Source: AWTP1-18 sp036504515
Lineage (GTDB): Bacteria; Pseudomonadota; Gammaproteobacteria; Burkholderiales; Rhodocyclaceae
Direction: 5' to 3'
Length of the DNA: 64,000 nucleotides
Assembly: GCA_036504515.1 (NCBI GenBank)
Contig: DASXVA010000001.1
Coordinates: 186,001-250,000, forward strand
Positions 8,912-18,130 of the stretch are shown piece after piece; position 1 is the first letter of the stretch; each line of letters starts with the position of its first letter. The notes under the pieces are model-generated. The model was not told where the DNA came from and did no database searches. It worked only from the letters and a program-made list of their open reading frames with translations. A program made the translations under genes and the position numbers.

Positions 8912-10306
8912 ATGAGTGCCTACCCCGCCCCCGCCGAAACCTTGTTCCACGATGCCAGCCGTCTGATGGCGGAAGGTCATGCTGTCGAAGCCGAGGCCAG
9001 TTTTCGCGCGGCCCTGGAACAGGTGCCCGATTTTTATGAGGCCCACGCGAACCTGGGCCTGCTGCTGAATCGGCTTCGCCGCTGGAGCGAGGCAGAGCAC
9101 CACTATCGACATGCCATAGCCTTGCAACCGGAGCAGACCCAGACCTACCTGAACCTTGGCGGCTTGCTGGCGGAATGCAAACGCTTCGACGAAGCAGAGA
9201 TCGTCTATCGACAAGCTCTGGGTTTGAATCCCGATGATGTGGCCCTGTGGTCGAACCTGGGTGTGCTGCTGGCCTGCACCCAGAGGGAACAGGAATCGGA
9301 AGGGTGCTACCGGACCGCCCTGGACCTGAATGAAAGCTATGCCACGGCCTCCTTCAACCTGGCCTATCTGCTCTTGCGTCAAGGACATTTGGAAGAAGGC
9401 TGGTCCCGCTTCGAGTCCCGGGACTGGTATGCCCCCCTGGAAAACTATCTGCAATGCCCCCGCTGGCGGGGTGAATCCCTGGCAGGGAAATCACTGTTGA
9501 TCGGCGTGGAAGCAGGTCACGGCGACATGATCCAGTTCGGCCGCTATGCCGCGCTGGCAAAAGAAAGCGGGGCGACGCGGGTCAGTGTGCTTTGTCACCC
9601 CGGATTGAAAACCCTCTTTGCCACCCTGGTCGGTGCCGATGACATCATCGCTTTTAACGAAGCGGTTCCCGCCACTGGCTGGGATTACTGGTCACCTCCC
9701 TTGAGCCTGCCCTTTTATTTCGGCACTCGACTGGCGACGATTCCCGCGTCCCTGCCTTATGTATCGGCGGATCCGGAACGCGTCAGTCGCTGGGCGCCCT
9801 CCCTGAAGACCAGCGACCAGGAGCTTCGCGTGGGCCTAGTATGGAAAGGCAGCGTCGGCTTCGAGAACGATGCGGATCGCTCCCTCGCCTCTCTGGATAT
9901 TTTGAGCCCCCTTGGGGATGTGCCCGGCGTCCGCTTCTTCAGCCTGCAAAAAGGTGCCGGCGAAGATGAAGCCGCCCATCCGCCCGCCGCCTTGCCCCTG
10001 GTAGCGTTGGGGAGTCAGGTGCAGGACTTTGCCGACACGGCAGCCATCATCAACCAGCTTGATCTGGTCATCGCAGTGGACACCGGCGTCGCTCATCTGA
10101 CAGGAGCCCTGGGCAAGCCCTGCTGGGTGCTGCTGCCCTGGTACAAAGCTGACTGGCGCTGGCTCAAGGATCGCAAGGATTCACCTTGGTATCCCGGCGT
10201 GATGCGCCTGTTTCGCCAACAGGCCATGGGTGAATGGACGCCGGTCATCGAGGAAATCCGGCAGGCTTTGCAGGCTCTGGCCGAGGCAAAGCGCAGCGGC
10301 CTTTAA
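8912..10306 (+). CDS. TPR protein with glycosyltransferase-like domain
   Basis: A 464-residue protein with about four N-terminal tetratricopeptide repeats (residues 5-150, recurring A-x-x-N-L-G pattern) joined to a C-terminal domain of the GT-B type (from about 185) seen in glycosyltransferase family 9/41-like proteins. Its signature is VDTGVAHLTGALGKPCW, a donor-site-like segment near residue 390. Such proteins are proposed to glycosylate proteins or surface glycans, but the substrate is unknown. It has a larger paralogue at 35555-37672 on the minus strand with the same C-terminal domain. The gene begins 45 nt after the SDR gene and converges on xerC with a 9-nt gap. Confidence 0.85.
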   Translation: MSAYPAPAETLFHDASRLMAEGHAVEAEASFRAALEQVPDFYEAHANLGLLLNRLRRWSEAEHHYRHAIALQPEQTQTYLNLGGLLAECKRFDEAEIVYRQALGLNPDDVALWSNLGVLLACTQREQESEGCYRTALDLNESYATASFNLAYLLLRQGHLEEGWSRFESRDWYAPLENYLQCPRWRGESLAGKSLLIGVEAGHGDMIQFGRYAALAKESGATRVSVLCHPGLKTLFATLVGADDIIAFNEAVPATGWDYWSPPLSLPFYFGTRLATIPASLPYVSADPERVSRWAPSLKTSDQELRVGLVWKGSVGFENDADRSLASLDILSPLGDVPGVRFFSLQKGAGEDEAAHPPAALPLVALGSQVQDFADTAAIINQLDLVIAVDTGVAHLTGALGKPCWVLLPWYKADWRWLKDRKDSPWYPGVMRLFRQQAMGEWTPVIEEIRQALQALAEAKRSGL

Positions 10307-10315
10307 GGCAGACGC

Positions 10316-11257
10316 CTACTTCTTCTTGGCCCGGGGATGGGCCGCGTCGTACACCTTGGCCAGATGCTGGAAATCGAGATGGGTATAAATCTGGGTGGTG
10401 CTGATCGAGGCATGGCCCAGCATCTCCTGCACCGCCCGCAAATCGCCGGAGGATTGCAGCACATGGCTGGCAAAGGAATGACGCAGCATGTGGGGATGAA
10501 CATGCACATCCACACCCTGGGCCTTGGCCCATTCATCGAGACGGCGGGCGATGGACCGTTCCGACAAACGCTTGCCGTAGCGATTGACGAAGAGCGCCTG
10601 CTCTCCGGCCTCGGCCAATTGGACGCGCTGAGCCAACCAGGCTTCGATGGCTTCCTTGGCTTTTTGCCCTAGCGGTACGGTGCGAGTTTTGGAGCGCTTG
10701 CCCGTAACGGTCACTTCTCCTTCCCGCAGGTCGAGACCGAAACGGCAGTCCAGACTGGCCAGCTCCGCCAAACGCAGGCCGGAGGAATAGAACAGCTCGA
10801 ACATGGCCTTGTCGCGAAATTCCAGCAGGTTTTCCGCATCGCCGTTGAGCAGGGCATTGGTCTGGTCCACCGACAACACCTTAGGCAGATAACGGGGGGC
10901 CTTGGGCGGACGAATACCATCCACCGGATTGCGCCCTATTTCGCCACGGCGAGCCAGCCAGCGATAAAAGGCGCGCCAGGCAGACAAGGTACGGGCGATG
11001 GATTTGGCCGATAGCCCCTTGCCGTGGAGTTGCATGGCAAAGCGGCGAATTTGCGGATACTGCAAAGTCCGTAGGGACGTGGCTTCCGCTGATCCCTGAC
11101 TCAGGGACTGGAGCTGGGCCAGGTCGCGACGATAGGCAGTGATGGTGTGAACGCTGAGCCGCCGCTGGTGATCAAGTTCGGCCAAAAATTGTGAAATGGC
11201 CGGGTCGGGCGCGACAGCGGGGAGCGGCTCCCCGGCCTTGCCCGACCGGATGGTCAT
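10316..11257 (-). CDS. xerC: Site-specific tyrosine recombinase XerC
   Basis: Works with XerD at the dif site to resolve chromosome dimers. The 313-residue protein has the SAM-like DNA-binding N-terminal domain (residues 20-105) and the C-terminal catalytic domain with the conserved boxes: SSGLRLAEL with the first Arg, HPHMLRHSFASH with the HxxR pair, LGHASISTTQ with the second His, and the nucleophile Tyr in IYTHLD. It is the last gene of a dapF-DUF484-xerC cluster and starts 2 nt after the DUF484 stop; this order is a well-known arrangement in beta- and gammaproteobacteria and separates XerC from phage integrases and XerD. Confidence 0.95.
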   Translation of the reverse strand: MTIRSGKAGEPLPAVAPDPAISQFLAELDHQRRLSVHTITAYRRDLAQLQSLSQGSAEATSLRTLQYPQIRRFAMQLHGKGLSAKSIARTLSAWRAFYRWLARRGEIGRNPVDGIRPPKAPRYLPKVLSVDQTNALLNGDAENLLEFRDKAMFELFYSSGLRLAELASLDCRFGLDLREGEVTVTGKRSKTRTVPLGQKAKEAIEAWLAQRVQLAEAGEQALFVNRYGKRLSERSIARRLDEWAKAQGVDVHVHPHMLRHSFASHVLQSSGDLRAVQEMLGHASISTTQIYTHLDFQHLAKVYDAAHPRAKKK

Positions 11258-11259
11258 GG

Positions 11260-11928
11260 TCAGCCCACCACGCGCAACAGGGCCGAGGACGCCATGTCGC
11301 CAATGCGGGACAAATACAGGGTGCCCATGTCCGGGTAGAAGCGCTGCACCTCTTCGCTGGCCAGCACCAGCAGGCCGAAACAGACGCCGCCGTCATGGCC
11401 GTGTTCGCGCAGGGGAACCTGGGCGATGGAACGGATGTGTTCGCCGCGGTCGCCAAACCAGGCCACCGCTTCCTGCCCGGCGGAAAAACCGCAGTAGGGA
11501 TTCATCATGCCGCCAGCAAAGGCTTTGAGGGTATCGGGCACTTCGGCAAACTCGGTGGCGGCAGCATCCTGACCATTGCCCACGCCCCAGATGCGCACCG
11601 CCACATGGGGCACGGCAAAAGCGCCTTCCAGATGGGAATACAGGCTGCGCACCGCATCTGCCAGAGTGTCAGCCGCCATCAGGGCCACGGCGAGACGGTG
11701 CACTTTTTCGGCAATGCCGTCGTTCTGTTCGCCGAAGCGCAGCAGTTCGCCCATCTTGCTTTCCAGCAGGAACACCTTATCCCGCAGCACGGCCACCTGG
11801 CGATCCGCCAGGGATGCGGCGGCGGCGCCGTGGGGATTGGGCAGACGGATGCCGGCCAGCAAATCGCCGAACTGCTCGAAAAACTCGGGATGGGTCTTGA
11901 GGTAGATGGCGACTTCTTCTGCGTTCAT
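11260..11928 (-). CDS. DUF484 family protein
   Basis: A 222-residue GAF-like protein of the DUF484 family, of unknown function, conserved between dapF and xerC. It opens with the typical MNAEEVAIYLKTHPEFF, followed by a short coiled coil (about 45-80) and a GAF-like fold. Its first 4 nt overlap the end of dapF, which suggests translational coupling. No catalytic residues are recognised. Confidence 0.92.
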   Translation of the reverse strand: MNAEEVAIYLKTHPEFFEQFGDLLAGIRLPNPHGAAAASLADRQVAVLRDKVFLLESKMGELLRFGEQNDGIAEKVHRLAVALMAADTLADAVRSLYSHLEGAFAVPHVAVRIWGVGNGQDAAATEFAEVPDTLKAFAGGMMNPYCGFSAGQEAVAWFGDRGEHIRSIAQVPLREHGHDGGVCFGLLVLASEEVQRFYPDMGTLYLSRIGDMASSALLRVVG

Positions 11929-12770
11929 TTCAGGTCCTCGGGAATGTCGATAACAGCTTCAAAAACGGTAACGGCGGGGCCAGTCATCAATACGGGTTGG
12001 CCAGGTCCGGCCCAGGCGATGTTGAGTTCGCCGCCCCGGGTCGTCACTTGCACGGGGGAGTCCAGCAGACCGCGGCGAATGCCCGCCACCACGGCGGCAC
12101 AAGCGCCTGTGCCGCAGGCCAGGGTTTCGCCGGCGCCCCGTTCGTGCACTCGAAGACGGATGGCATTACGGCTGACAATCTGCATAAATCCGGCATTCAC
12201 TCGCTGGGGAAAGCGCGGGTGGTTTTCGATGACAGGGCCGTCAGCAGCAACGGGGAAAACATCAACGTCATCCACTACCTGCACTGCATGAGGGTTGCCC
12301 ATGGAGACGGCAGTAATGGTGACCGTCTTGCCGTTCACTTCCAGGGGCTGTTCGGCAGCATCGGTTTCGCTGACAAAGGGAATTTCTGCAGGGGCAAAGC
12401 GGGGTATGCCCATATCTACCGTGACCTGACCATCGTCGGTCAGGCGCGGGGCAATGATGCCGGACTTGGTTTCAACCCGGATTTCCTTCTTGTCACTCAG
12501 CTTGTTGTCCGCGACGAAACGGGCAAAACAACGGGCGCCATTGCCGCATTGCTCCACCTCGCTGCCGTCGCCGTTGAAGATGCGATAGCGAAAATCCACA
12601 TCCGGCCGACTGGGACGTTCGACGATGAGTATCTGATCGCAGCCAACGCCGAAGTGGCGATCGCCGAGAAAGCGGGCTTTGGCCTCGCTGGGAATAAAGC
12701 GTTGGCGAATGGCATCAATGACGACAAAGTCGTTGCCGAGGCCGTGCATTTTGGTGAATTTGAGTTTCAT
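11925..12770 (-). CDS. dapF: Diaminopimelate epimerase
   Basis: Converts LL- to meso-diaminopimelate, the last step before lysine and a cell-wall precursor. The 281-residue protein has the two catalytic cysteines in their signatures, CGNGARC near residue 78 and ACGTGAC near 222, and the N-terminal MHGLGNDFVV. Both halves of the pseudo-symmetric fold are present at normal length. It leads the DUF484-xerC group and overlaps DUF484 by 4 nt. Confidence 0.97.
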   Translation of the reverse strand: MKLKFTKMHGLGNDFVVIDAIRQRFIPSEAKARFLGDRHFGVGCDQILIVERPSRPDVDFRYRIFNGDGSEVEQCGNGARCFARFVADNKLSDKKEIRVETKSGIIAPRLTDDGQVTVDMGIPRFAPAEIPFVSETDAAEQPLEVNGKTVTITAVSMGNPHAVQVVDDVDVFPVAADGPVIENHPRFPQRVNAGFMQIVSRNAIRLRVHERGAGETLACGTGACAAVVAGIRRGLLDSPVQVTTRGGELNIAWAGPGQPVLMTGPAVTVFEAVIDIPEDLK

Positions 12771-12795
12771 GGGAATAGAGGCTTAACCGCTTTCA

Positions 12796-12829
12796 ACACA
12801 GAGGACGCAGAGTCACAGAGACACAGAGG
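12796..12829. repeat. Tandem octamers of ACACAGAG type
   Basis: Four consecutive near-identical units (ACACAGAGg, ACGCAGAG, TCACAGAG, ACACAGAGg) between the CoA-binding protein gene and dapF. From general knowledge, similar CACAGAG runs recur between genes in many bacterial genomes; the role is unknown. Confidence 0.7.
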
Positions 12830-12841
12830 AGGTTTGCATTT

Positions 12842-13276
12842 TCATATCAACAATCCTTGATCGCGCAGGGTGCACCGGTTCATCACCACCGTAATGCCTG
12901 CGGCCTGGGCACGCAGTGCGGCCGCTTCATCAATCACGCCATCCTGCAACCACAAGTACTTGACGCCAAGTTTGATGCAATCGTCCACGATGGCTGCCAC
13001 TGCGGAAGACTCGCGGAACACATCCACCATATCCGGTACTTCGGGCAGATCCGTGAGACGGGCGTAGGCTTTTTCGCCGAGGCCTTCACTAATGGCAGGC
13101 CGAACCGGAATGATGCGGTAGCCCCGCGCCTGCAGATCGGCGGCGACGTAATGGCTCGGGCGTTCCGGCTTGGGCGAATAGCCCACCACGGCGATGGTTT
13201 TCACCGTCCGCAGGATGTTGCGGATGTCATCCAGGGAGGGGTTGGCAAAAGTCGGGGTGGTTATCGGCCCATTCAT
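12842..13276 (-). CDS. CoA-binding protein, YccU type
   Basis: A 144-residue protein with a CoA-binding Rossmann fold of the YccU family. It shows the characteristic opening IRNILRTVKTIAVVGYS and the KPERPSH segment, a later VRPAI pocket and LQDGVIDE. The family is thought to bind CoA or a nucleotide, but its cellular function is not established. It lies between the acyltransferase genes and dapF on the same strand, with 71 nt of repeat-containing spacer after it. Confidence 0.88.
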   Translation of the reverse strand: MNGPITTPTFANPSLDDIRNILRTVKTIAVVGYSPKPERPSHYVAADLQARGYRIIPVRPAISEGLGEKAYARLTDLPEVPDMVDVFRESSAVAAIVDDCIKLGVKYLWLQDGVIDEAAALRAQAAGITVVMNRCTLRDQGLLI

Positions 13277-13324
13277 CGGCCTATGGTAACCCGCTGTTTT
13301 TATTCCGGTACGGGAAGAGGGGCC

Positions 13325-14200
13325 TCAATAAACCCCTTTTTCCCCGGCAGGACGGGTCTTGAAGCGTTTGTGGGACCAGAGGTACTGGGCCCGGTCCTTG
13401 CCATTGTTCGCCTCGATGGCGCTTTCGATCTCCCCATTCATGCGCCGCGCGTCCGCCTCGGCATCCTCGCTGGGGAAGTCCTCCCAGGCAGTGCCAACGG
13501 TGGTGACGTAACCCTGTTCATGGCGGCGGGTAATCACGGGCAGCACCTTGGCACCGGTGAGTTTGGCCAGTCGGGAAACGGCGGTCAGGGTGGCAGCAGG
13601 CACCCCGAAAAAAGGCACGAAGACGGCATCGCGAGGACCGTAATCCAGGTCCGGCAGGTAATAAAAGGGCAGGCCGCTACGGATCGCAGCAATGGTCGGA
13701 CGCAAGCCGTCCTGCCGGGACAGGAGCTTTTGCCGGCCAAAGCGGATACGCCCGCCATGGACAGCCGCATTAAAGGCAGGACTTTTGACCTTGGCGTACA
13801 TGGTTACCATGTCCTGCTCCAGACAAAGCCGGGTCCAGCCCATATCCAGGCCGACAAAATGGGGGGCCAGCAGAATCACTAGCTGGCCTTTGAGTGCACG
13901 CAGGTGTTCCAGCCCTTCGAGCCGAATCAGTTTTTTGAGCCGGTCCGGAGACGCCCACCAGAGCAGATTGCGCTCAAGGGCGGTCTGGGCGAACAGAACA
14001 AAATGCTCCCGGGCCAGGGCCCGGCGTTCTGCTTCGGTGAGCGCGGGGAAACACAAGCCCAGGTTGGTCAGGGTGCAATGACGTCGCTCCCGATTGGCGC
14101 CCCAGAGCAGCAAACCGAACAGCCGCCCCACCGTTCCCAGCAAGGGGAAGGGCAGCCAATGCAGCAACCACATCAAGGCAATGGCGCCTCGTCCCATCAT
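13325..14200 (-). CDS. LpxL/HtrB-type lysophospholipid acyltransferase
   Basis: A 291-residue inner-membrane acyltransferase of the lipid A acyltransferase family, which adds secondary acyl chains to lipid A or related lipids. A hydrophobic N-terminal anchor (about residues 5-30) precedes the catalytic HxxxxD box, seen as HFVGLD near residue 112, and the FGRQ and YLPDLDYG segments that follow. Its start is 15 nt after the stop of a second acyltransferase (14216-15118), so the two form a pair upstream of the metK region, as in many betaproteobacteria. Which acyl chain it transfers cannot be told. Confidence 0.88.
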   Translation of the reverse strand: MMGRGAIALMWLLHWLPFPLLGTVGRLFGLLLWGANRERRHCTLTNLGLCFPALTEAERRALAREHFVLFAQTALERNLLWWASPDRLKKLIRLEGLEHLRALKGQLVILLAPHFVGLDMGWTRLCLEQDMVTMYAKVKSPAFNAAVHGGRIRFGRQKLLSRQDGLRPTIAAIRSGLPFYYLPDLDYGPRDAVFVPFFGVPAATLTAVSRLAKLTGAKVLPVITRRHEQGYVTTVGTAWEDFPSEDAEADARRMNGEIESAIEANNGKDRAQYLWSHKRFKTRPAGEKGVY

Positions 14201-14215
14201 GGCGTCGCCATCACT

Positions 14216-15118
14216 TCAGTAACCACCGCCCTGGGGCGGGGGATTGGGGGTGGGGGGTGTCGTGTCATCGTTACAAACATCCCAGCGGGGCGGCAAAGGC
14301 GCTCCGCTGGGATGTTTGTAACGGTTGTAGCCCCAGGCGTATTGGCTCGGGCATTGCCGAATCAGTCCTTCCAGGGCCCGGTTGATCTGGGCTGCCTTTT
14401 GTTCAGGACTTCCGCCCAAGGGCTCCGGCAGGGGGAACAATTTGAGGTGATAACCGCGGCCGCCGGGCAAGCGCTCGGCATAAGCCAGCAGTACGGTGGC
14501 GCCGGTATCGGCCAGCCGGGGTGCCAAGGTCATGGTGTAGGCAGGACGGCCGAAGAAGGGCACCCAGGCACCTTCGCCACTGCCGGGCACCTGATCCGGC
14601 AGCATGCCTACCGCTTCGCCATTTTTCAGGGCCTTGAGCAGATTGCGCACGCCGGACAAATCGGCCGGGGCCAGTTTGAGATTGGCGCCGCGGCCCTGTT
14701 CGATCAAAGGCGCCAGGGCTGCGCGCTTGGGCTTGCGGTAGAGCACGGTCATGGGGCGATGGTTCGCATAGTACTGGGCGGTAATTTCGAAACAGCCCAA
14801 GTGCGGGGTCAGGAAGATGATGCCTTTGCCGATCCGCCAGGCCTCTTCCACCAGGGACCAGTTATCGACCTTGAGCACCCGGGCCACGACTTCCTGCTGG
14901 GGCCGTTGCCAGAGCCAGGGCAATTCGAAAATGCCCTTGCCGGTTTCGGCGGCCACAGCGAGTCCTGTCGTCATCCCCGCCAGATCGGCCGGCAGATTCC
15001 GCTGTAGCAGCTGCCGATAGCGGGCAGAAAGGCCATAGGCGATCCACCCCGCCAAAGCACCAAAGTGCTGGAGGACTGACAGGGGAAGACGGGAAAGCAG
15101 CCGGAACAGGAGGCGCAT
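14216..15118 (-). CDS. LpxL/HtrB-type acyltransferase with Pro-rich tail
   Basis: A 300-residue paralogue of the adjacent acyltransferase. N-terminal membrane anchor (MRLLFRLLSRLPLSV), catalytic HxxxxE box as HLGCFE near residue 107, and PDQVPG-type acyl-acceptor motif near 175. ATG 15118 fits the family; a GTG at 15208 would add an unlikely 30 residues. The C-terminus ends in about 16 residues of Pro/Gly/Thr (DTTPPTPNPPPQGGGY), encoded by C-rich DNA that looks like captured intergenic sequence. Homologues normally end at the YNRYK-type motif, so the tail is probably not functional. Confidence 0.85.
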   Translation of the reverse strand: MRLLFRLLSRLPLSVLQHFGALAGWIAYGLSARYRQLLQRNLPADLAGMTTGLAVAAETGKGIFELPWLWQRPQQEVVARVLKVDNWSLVEEAWRIGKGIIFLTPHLGCFEITAQYYANHRPMTVLYRKPKRAALAPLIEQGRGANLKLAPADLSGVRNLLKALKNGEAVGMLPDQVPGSGEGAWVPFFGRPAYTMTLAPRLADTGATVLLAYAERLPGGRGYHLKLFPLPEPLGGSPEQKAAQINRALEGLIRQCPSQYAWGYNRYKHPSGAPLPPRWDVCNDDTTPPTPNPPPQGGGY

Positions 15119-15451
15119 GGCGTGAAGGAATCGGGCAGGGCGGGGCGCATTGTCCGCTATCTGTGCTTGCGCGAAAAGGAAATAAAGCACCGAAGCCAGC
15201 TCTTCCACAGCATTCAGCCCCGTTGCAATTGTTGCAAACTAGCCCCTTCAGGCCCAAGGGTTTATTTAGCCGGCGATCGTTGCTAAACTGCCCTCCTTCC
15301 GCCGAGTTAACAAAGACAACTTGCGAGGCGGAGAAGGTCTGGGAATTGACTTCCGGACTGGAAAATAAATTTCGCTAAAGCGTCGACTGCTCTGCCTCCC
15401 CGGGGCCGGTCGAACGACCGAGCAAGGGGAAATTCTCAGGAGCAGTTCACT
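15119..15451. other. Divergent region before metK
   Basis: Holds the metK promoter and leader and the acyltransferase promoter. Visible: two copies of the self-complementary TTGCAA (15223-15228 and 15232-15237) separated by 3 nt, and a small hairpin CGGTC-GAAC-GACCG near 15405-15420. I see no known SAM riboswitch consensus. A purine-rich AGGAG precedes the metK start. Confidence 0.45.
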
Positions 15452-16615
15452 ATGTCCGAATACTTCTTCACTTCCGAGTCCGTCTCTGAAGGCCACCCCG
15501 ACAAGGTGTCCGACCAGATTTCTGACGCCATTCTCGATGCCATCCTGGCCCAGGACAAATACGCCCGGGTTGCCGCCGAAACCCTGTGCAACACCGGCCT
15601 CGTGGTGCTGGCCGGTGAAATCACCACCACCGCCAACGTTGATTACATCCAGGTTGCCCGGGACACCATCAAGCGCATCGGCTACGACAACACCGACTAC
15701 GGTATCGATTACAAGGGTTGCGCCGTACTCGTCGCCTACGACAAGCAATCCCCTGACATCGCCCAGGGCGTGGACCGCGCCTCCGACGACTACCTGAACC
15801 AGGGCGCCGGCGACCAGGGCCTGATGTTCGGTTATGCCTGCGACGAAACCAGCACCCTGATGCCTTTGCCCATCTACCTGTCCCACCGCCTGGTGGAACG
15901 TCAGGCTCATTTGCGCAAGAACGGCATCCTGCCCTGGCTGCGTCCCGATGCAAAATCCCAAGTCACGATCCGCTACAAAGACGGCAAGGCTGATTCCATC
16001 GACGCCATCGTGCTGTCCACCCAGCATGATCCCGAGATCGGCCTGGAAGCCATCCGCGAAGCCGTCATCGAGGAAGTAATCAAGCCCGTGCTGCCCAAGG
16101 AACTGATCAAGGGCGACATCAAATACTTGGTGAATCCCACCGGCCGCTTCGTTATCGGCGGTCCCCAAGGCGATTGCGGTCTGACTGGCCGCAAGATCAT
16201 TGTGGACACCTACGGCGGTGCCGCCCCCCACGGCGGTGGCGCCTTCTCCGGCAAGGACCCTTCCAAGGTGGACCGTTCCGCTGCCTACGCCGGCCGCTAT
16301 GTTGCCAAGAACATCGTTGCTGCCGGCCTGGCCAGCAAGTGCCTGGTGCAGATCTCCTACGCCATCGGCGTGGCCCAGCCCACTTCTGTCTGGGTTACCA
16401 CCCAGGGCACCGGCAAGATCAGCGATGAAAAAATTGCTGAACTGGTGAAGAAGCACTTCGACCTGCGTCCGAAGGGCATCGTTGCCATGCTCGACCTGCT
16501 GCGCCCGGTCTATCAAAAGACCGCCGCTTACGGTCACTTCGGTCGCGAAGATGCTGACTTCAGCTGGGAACACACCGACAAGGCGGCTGCTCTGCGCGCT
16601 GACGCCGGCATCTAA
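15452..16615 (+). CDS. metK: S-adenosylmethionine synthetase
   Basis: Makes S-adenosylmethionine from methionine and ATP. The 387-residue protein has all MAT signatures: GHPDKVSDQISDA at the N-terminus, GAGDQGLMFGYA near residue 118, the P-loop-like GGGAFSGKDPSKVDRSAAY near 260, and the C-terminal GHFGRED. Length and motifs are canonical. It is the head of the activated-methyl cycle, whose other genes (ahcY, metF, metH) also lie in this window. A long inverted repeat follows 37 nt after the stop. Confidence 0.98.
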   Translation: MSEYFFTSESVSEGHPDKVSDQISDAILDAILAQDKYARVAAETLCNTGLVVLAGEITTTANVDYIQVARDTIKRIGYDNTDYGIDYKGCAVLVAYDKQSPDIAQGVDRASDDYLNQGAGDQGLMFGYACDETSTLMPLPIYLSHRLVERQAHLRKNGILPWLRPDAKSQVTIRYKDGKADSIDAIVLSTQHDPEIGLEAIREAVIEEVIKPVLPKELIKGDIKYLVNPTGRFVIGGPQGDCGLTGRKIIVDTYGGAAPHGGGAFSGKDPSKVDRSAAYAGRYVAKNIVAAGLASKCLVQISYAIGVAQPTSVWVTTQGTGKISDEKIAELVKKHFDLRPKGIVAMLDLLRPVYQKTAAYGHFGREDADFSWEHTDKAAALRADAGI

Positions 16616-16651
16616 GCTTCTCAGCTAGCTCCTTCCGGAGCAAAGCACGCT

Positions 16652-16688
16652 ATTCGAGTCGGTCGGGCCAACGCCCTCCGGCTCGAAT
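16652..16688. other. Long inverted repeat after metK
   Basis: ATTCGAG...CTCGAAT with inner GGGC-CAAC-GCCC forms a nearly continuous hairpin. No T-run follows on either strand, so it may be a Rho-assisted or processing structure rather than a classic terminator. Confidence 0.55.
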
Positions 16689-16802
16689 CACTTTCAGCGC
16701 CAGAAATGCAAAAAGTAAAAATTGTCGCAGCAACGCCCCGCTGCCCCGCCAGCTATCCCGATGTCCATTCTCTAAGTCACAATTTCGCGCTAGCATCCCG
16801 GC

Positions 16803-18029
16803 ATGCTTAAAAGAATTGGCGTTGAACATCTCCGTACCGGCATGTACCTTCAGGAGCTCTGCGGCTCTTGGATGGAACATCCCTTCTGGCGCACCGCTTT
16901 TTTGCTCACGGATGCAGCTGACATCACCCGCATCCGCGAAAGCGGCATCAAGGAAGTCTGGATCGACACCCACAAAGGATTGGATATTCCCGAAGGGAAA
17001 GCCAAGGAGGACTCCGACCTTCAGGTGGAACAGGAACTGACGGAAGTCGCCGCCAGCGCGCCCAAACCCGTTGAACGGGCGTCCTTCGCCCAGGAAATGG
17101 ACCGGGCCCGCAAGATTTGCGACAAGTCCAAGGAAGCCGTCGCCAGCATGTTTCAAGAAGCCCGCATGGGCAAAGCCCTGGATGCCGATGAAGCCCTGCC
17201 CCTGGTGGAAGAAATCTCCTCTTCCATCATGCGCAACCCCGGCGCCCTGTTGAGCCTGGCCCGGCTGAAGAACAAGGACGAATACACCTATATGCACTCG
17301 GTGGCCGTCTGTGCCTTGATGATCGCCCTGGCCAAACAGATGGGACTGGACGAAACCCAGACTCGCCAGGCGGGTCTGGCCGGCATGCTGCACGACGTGG
17401 GCAAGATGATGATTCCCTCGGAAATCCTCGACAAACCGGGCAAGCTCACCGATGAGGAATTCTTCATCATCAAGAGCCACCCGGAAGAAGGCCACAAGCT
17501 GCTGCTGGAAGGCAAGAACGTCAACGAAGTAGCCCTCGACGTTTGTATCCACCATCACGAAAAAACCGACGGCAGCGGTTATCCCCACAAACTCAAAAAC
17601 GACCAGATCACCATGTTCGCCAAGATGGGGGCCGTCTGCGATGTTTATGACGCCATTACCTCCAATCGCCCCTACAAGGCCGGCTGGGATCCGGCGGAGT
17701 CCCTGAAGAAAATGGCGGAATGGTGCAAAGGCCACTTCGACGAAAAAATCTTCCAGTCCTTCGTCAAGAGCGTGGGTATCTACCCCACAGGCTCTCTGGT
17801 GCGACTGGAATCCGGCCGCCTGGCCGTGGTGGTGGACCAGGGGGACAAGTCCTTGCTGACGCCCCACGTCCGGGTATTTTTCTCCACCAAGTCCGGCGTG
17901 TATATCAAACCGGAACTCATCGATCTGGCCCGCAACAACGACAAGATCGTGGCCCGGGAAGACGCCGAAAAATGGGGCATCAAGAACGTGGAAGAAATGT
18001 GGCTCAGCGTCGTCGGCGCCGGAAGCTAG
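16803..18029 (+). CDS. HD-GYP c-di-GMP phosphodiesterase with DUF3391
   Basis: A 408-residue cytoplasmic protein predicted to hydrolyse c-di-GMP. An N-terminal DUF3391 domain (residues 1-120) leads into an HD-GYP domain (about 150-330). The metal-binding residues are visible in HSVAVCALMIALA, HDVGKMMIP, IKSHPEEGH and HHHEKTDGSGYP, and the HD-GYP signature GYP is intact, which supports activity. It stands alone between metK and an AhpD-like gene and ends in a strong terminator. The DUF3391/HD-GYP pairing is common in betaproteobacteria; what it senses is unknown. Confidence 0.93.
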   Translation: MLKRIGVEHLRTGMYLQELCGSWMEHPFWRTAFLLTDAADITRIRESGIKEVWIDTHKGLDIPEGKAKEDSDLQVEQELTEVAASAPKPVERASFAQEMDRARKICDKSKEAVASMFQEARMGKALDADEALPLVEEISSSIMRNPGALLSLARLKNKDEYTYMHSVAVCALMIALAKQMGLDETQTRQAGLAGMLHDVGKMMIPSEILDKPGKLTDEEFFIIKSHPEEGHKLLLEGKNVNEVALDVCIHHHEKTDGSGYPHKLKNDQITMFAKMGAVCDVYDAITSNRPYKAGWDPAESLKKMAEWCKGHFDEKIFQSFVKSVGIYPTGSLVRLESGRLAVVVDQGDKSLLTPHVRVFFSTKSGVYIKPELIDLARNNDKIVAREDAEKWGIKNVEEMWLSVVGAGS

Positions 18030-18058
18030 CGGCCATTTCTCGGTAACCAATGTCACAG

Positions 18059-18090
18059 AGGAGGCCTGTTGATCTGGCCTCCTTTCTTTT
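18059..18090 (+). terminator. Terminator after the HD-GYP gene
   Basis: AGGAGGCC / GGCCTCCT, an 8-bp perfect stem with a 9-nt loop, followed by TTCTTTT. Confidence 0.85.
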
Positions 18091-18130
18091 GCTCTCGTAT
18101 ATTAGAAATAAATGAAATTCGAGAGAACCC

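Noticed and set aside
15266..16573. A 435-residue open frame opposite metK
   Set aside because: It mirrors metK codon positions, has Gly/Val/His-rich composition and no known domain, typical of GC-rich antisense frames.
16652..16688. Intrinsic terminator of metK
   Set aside because: The hairpin is long but no T-run follows; it is listed only as an inverted repeat.
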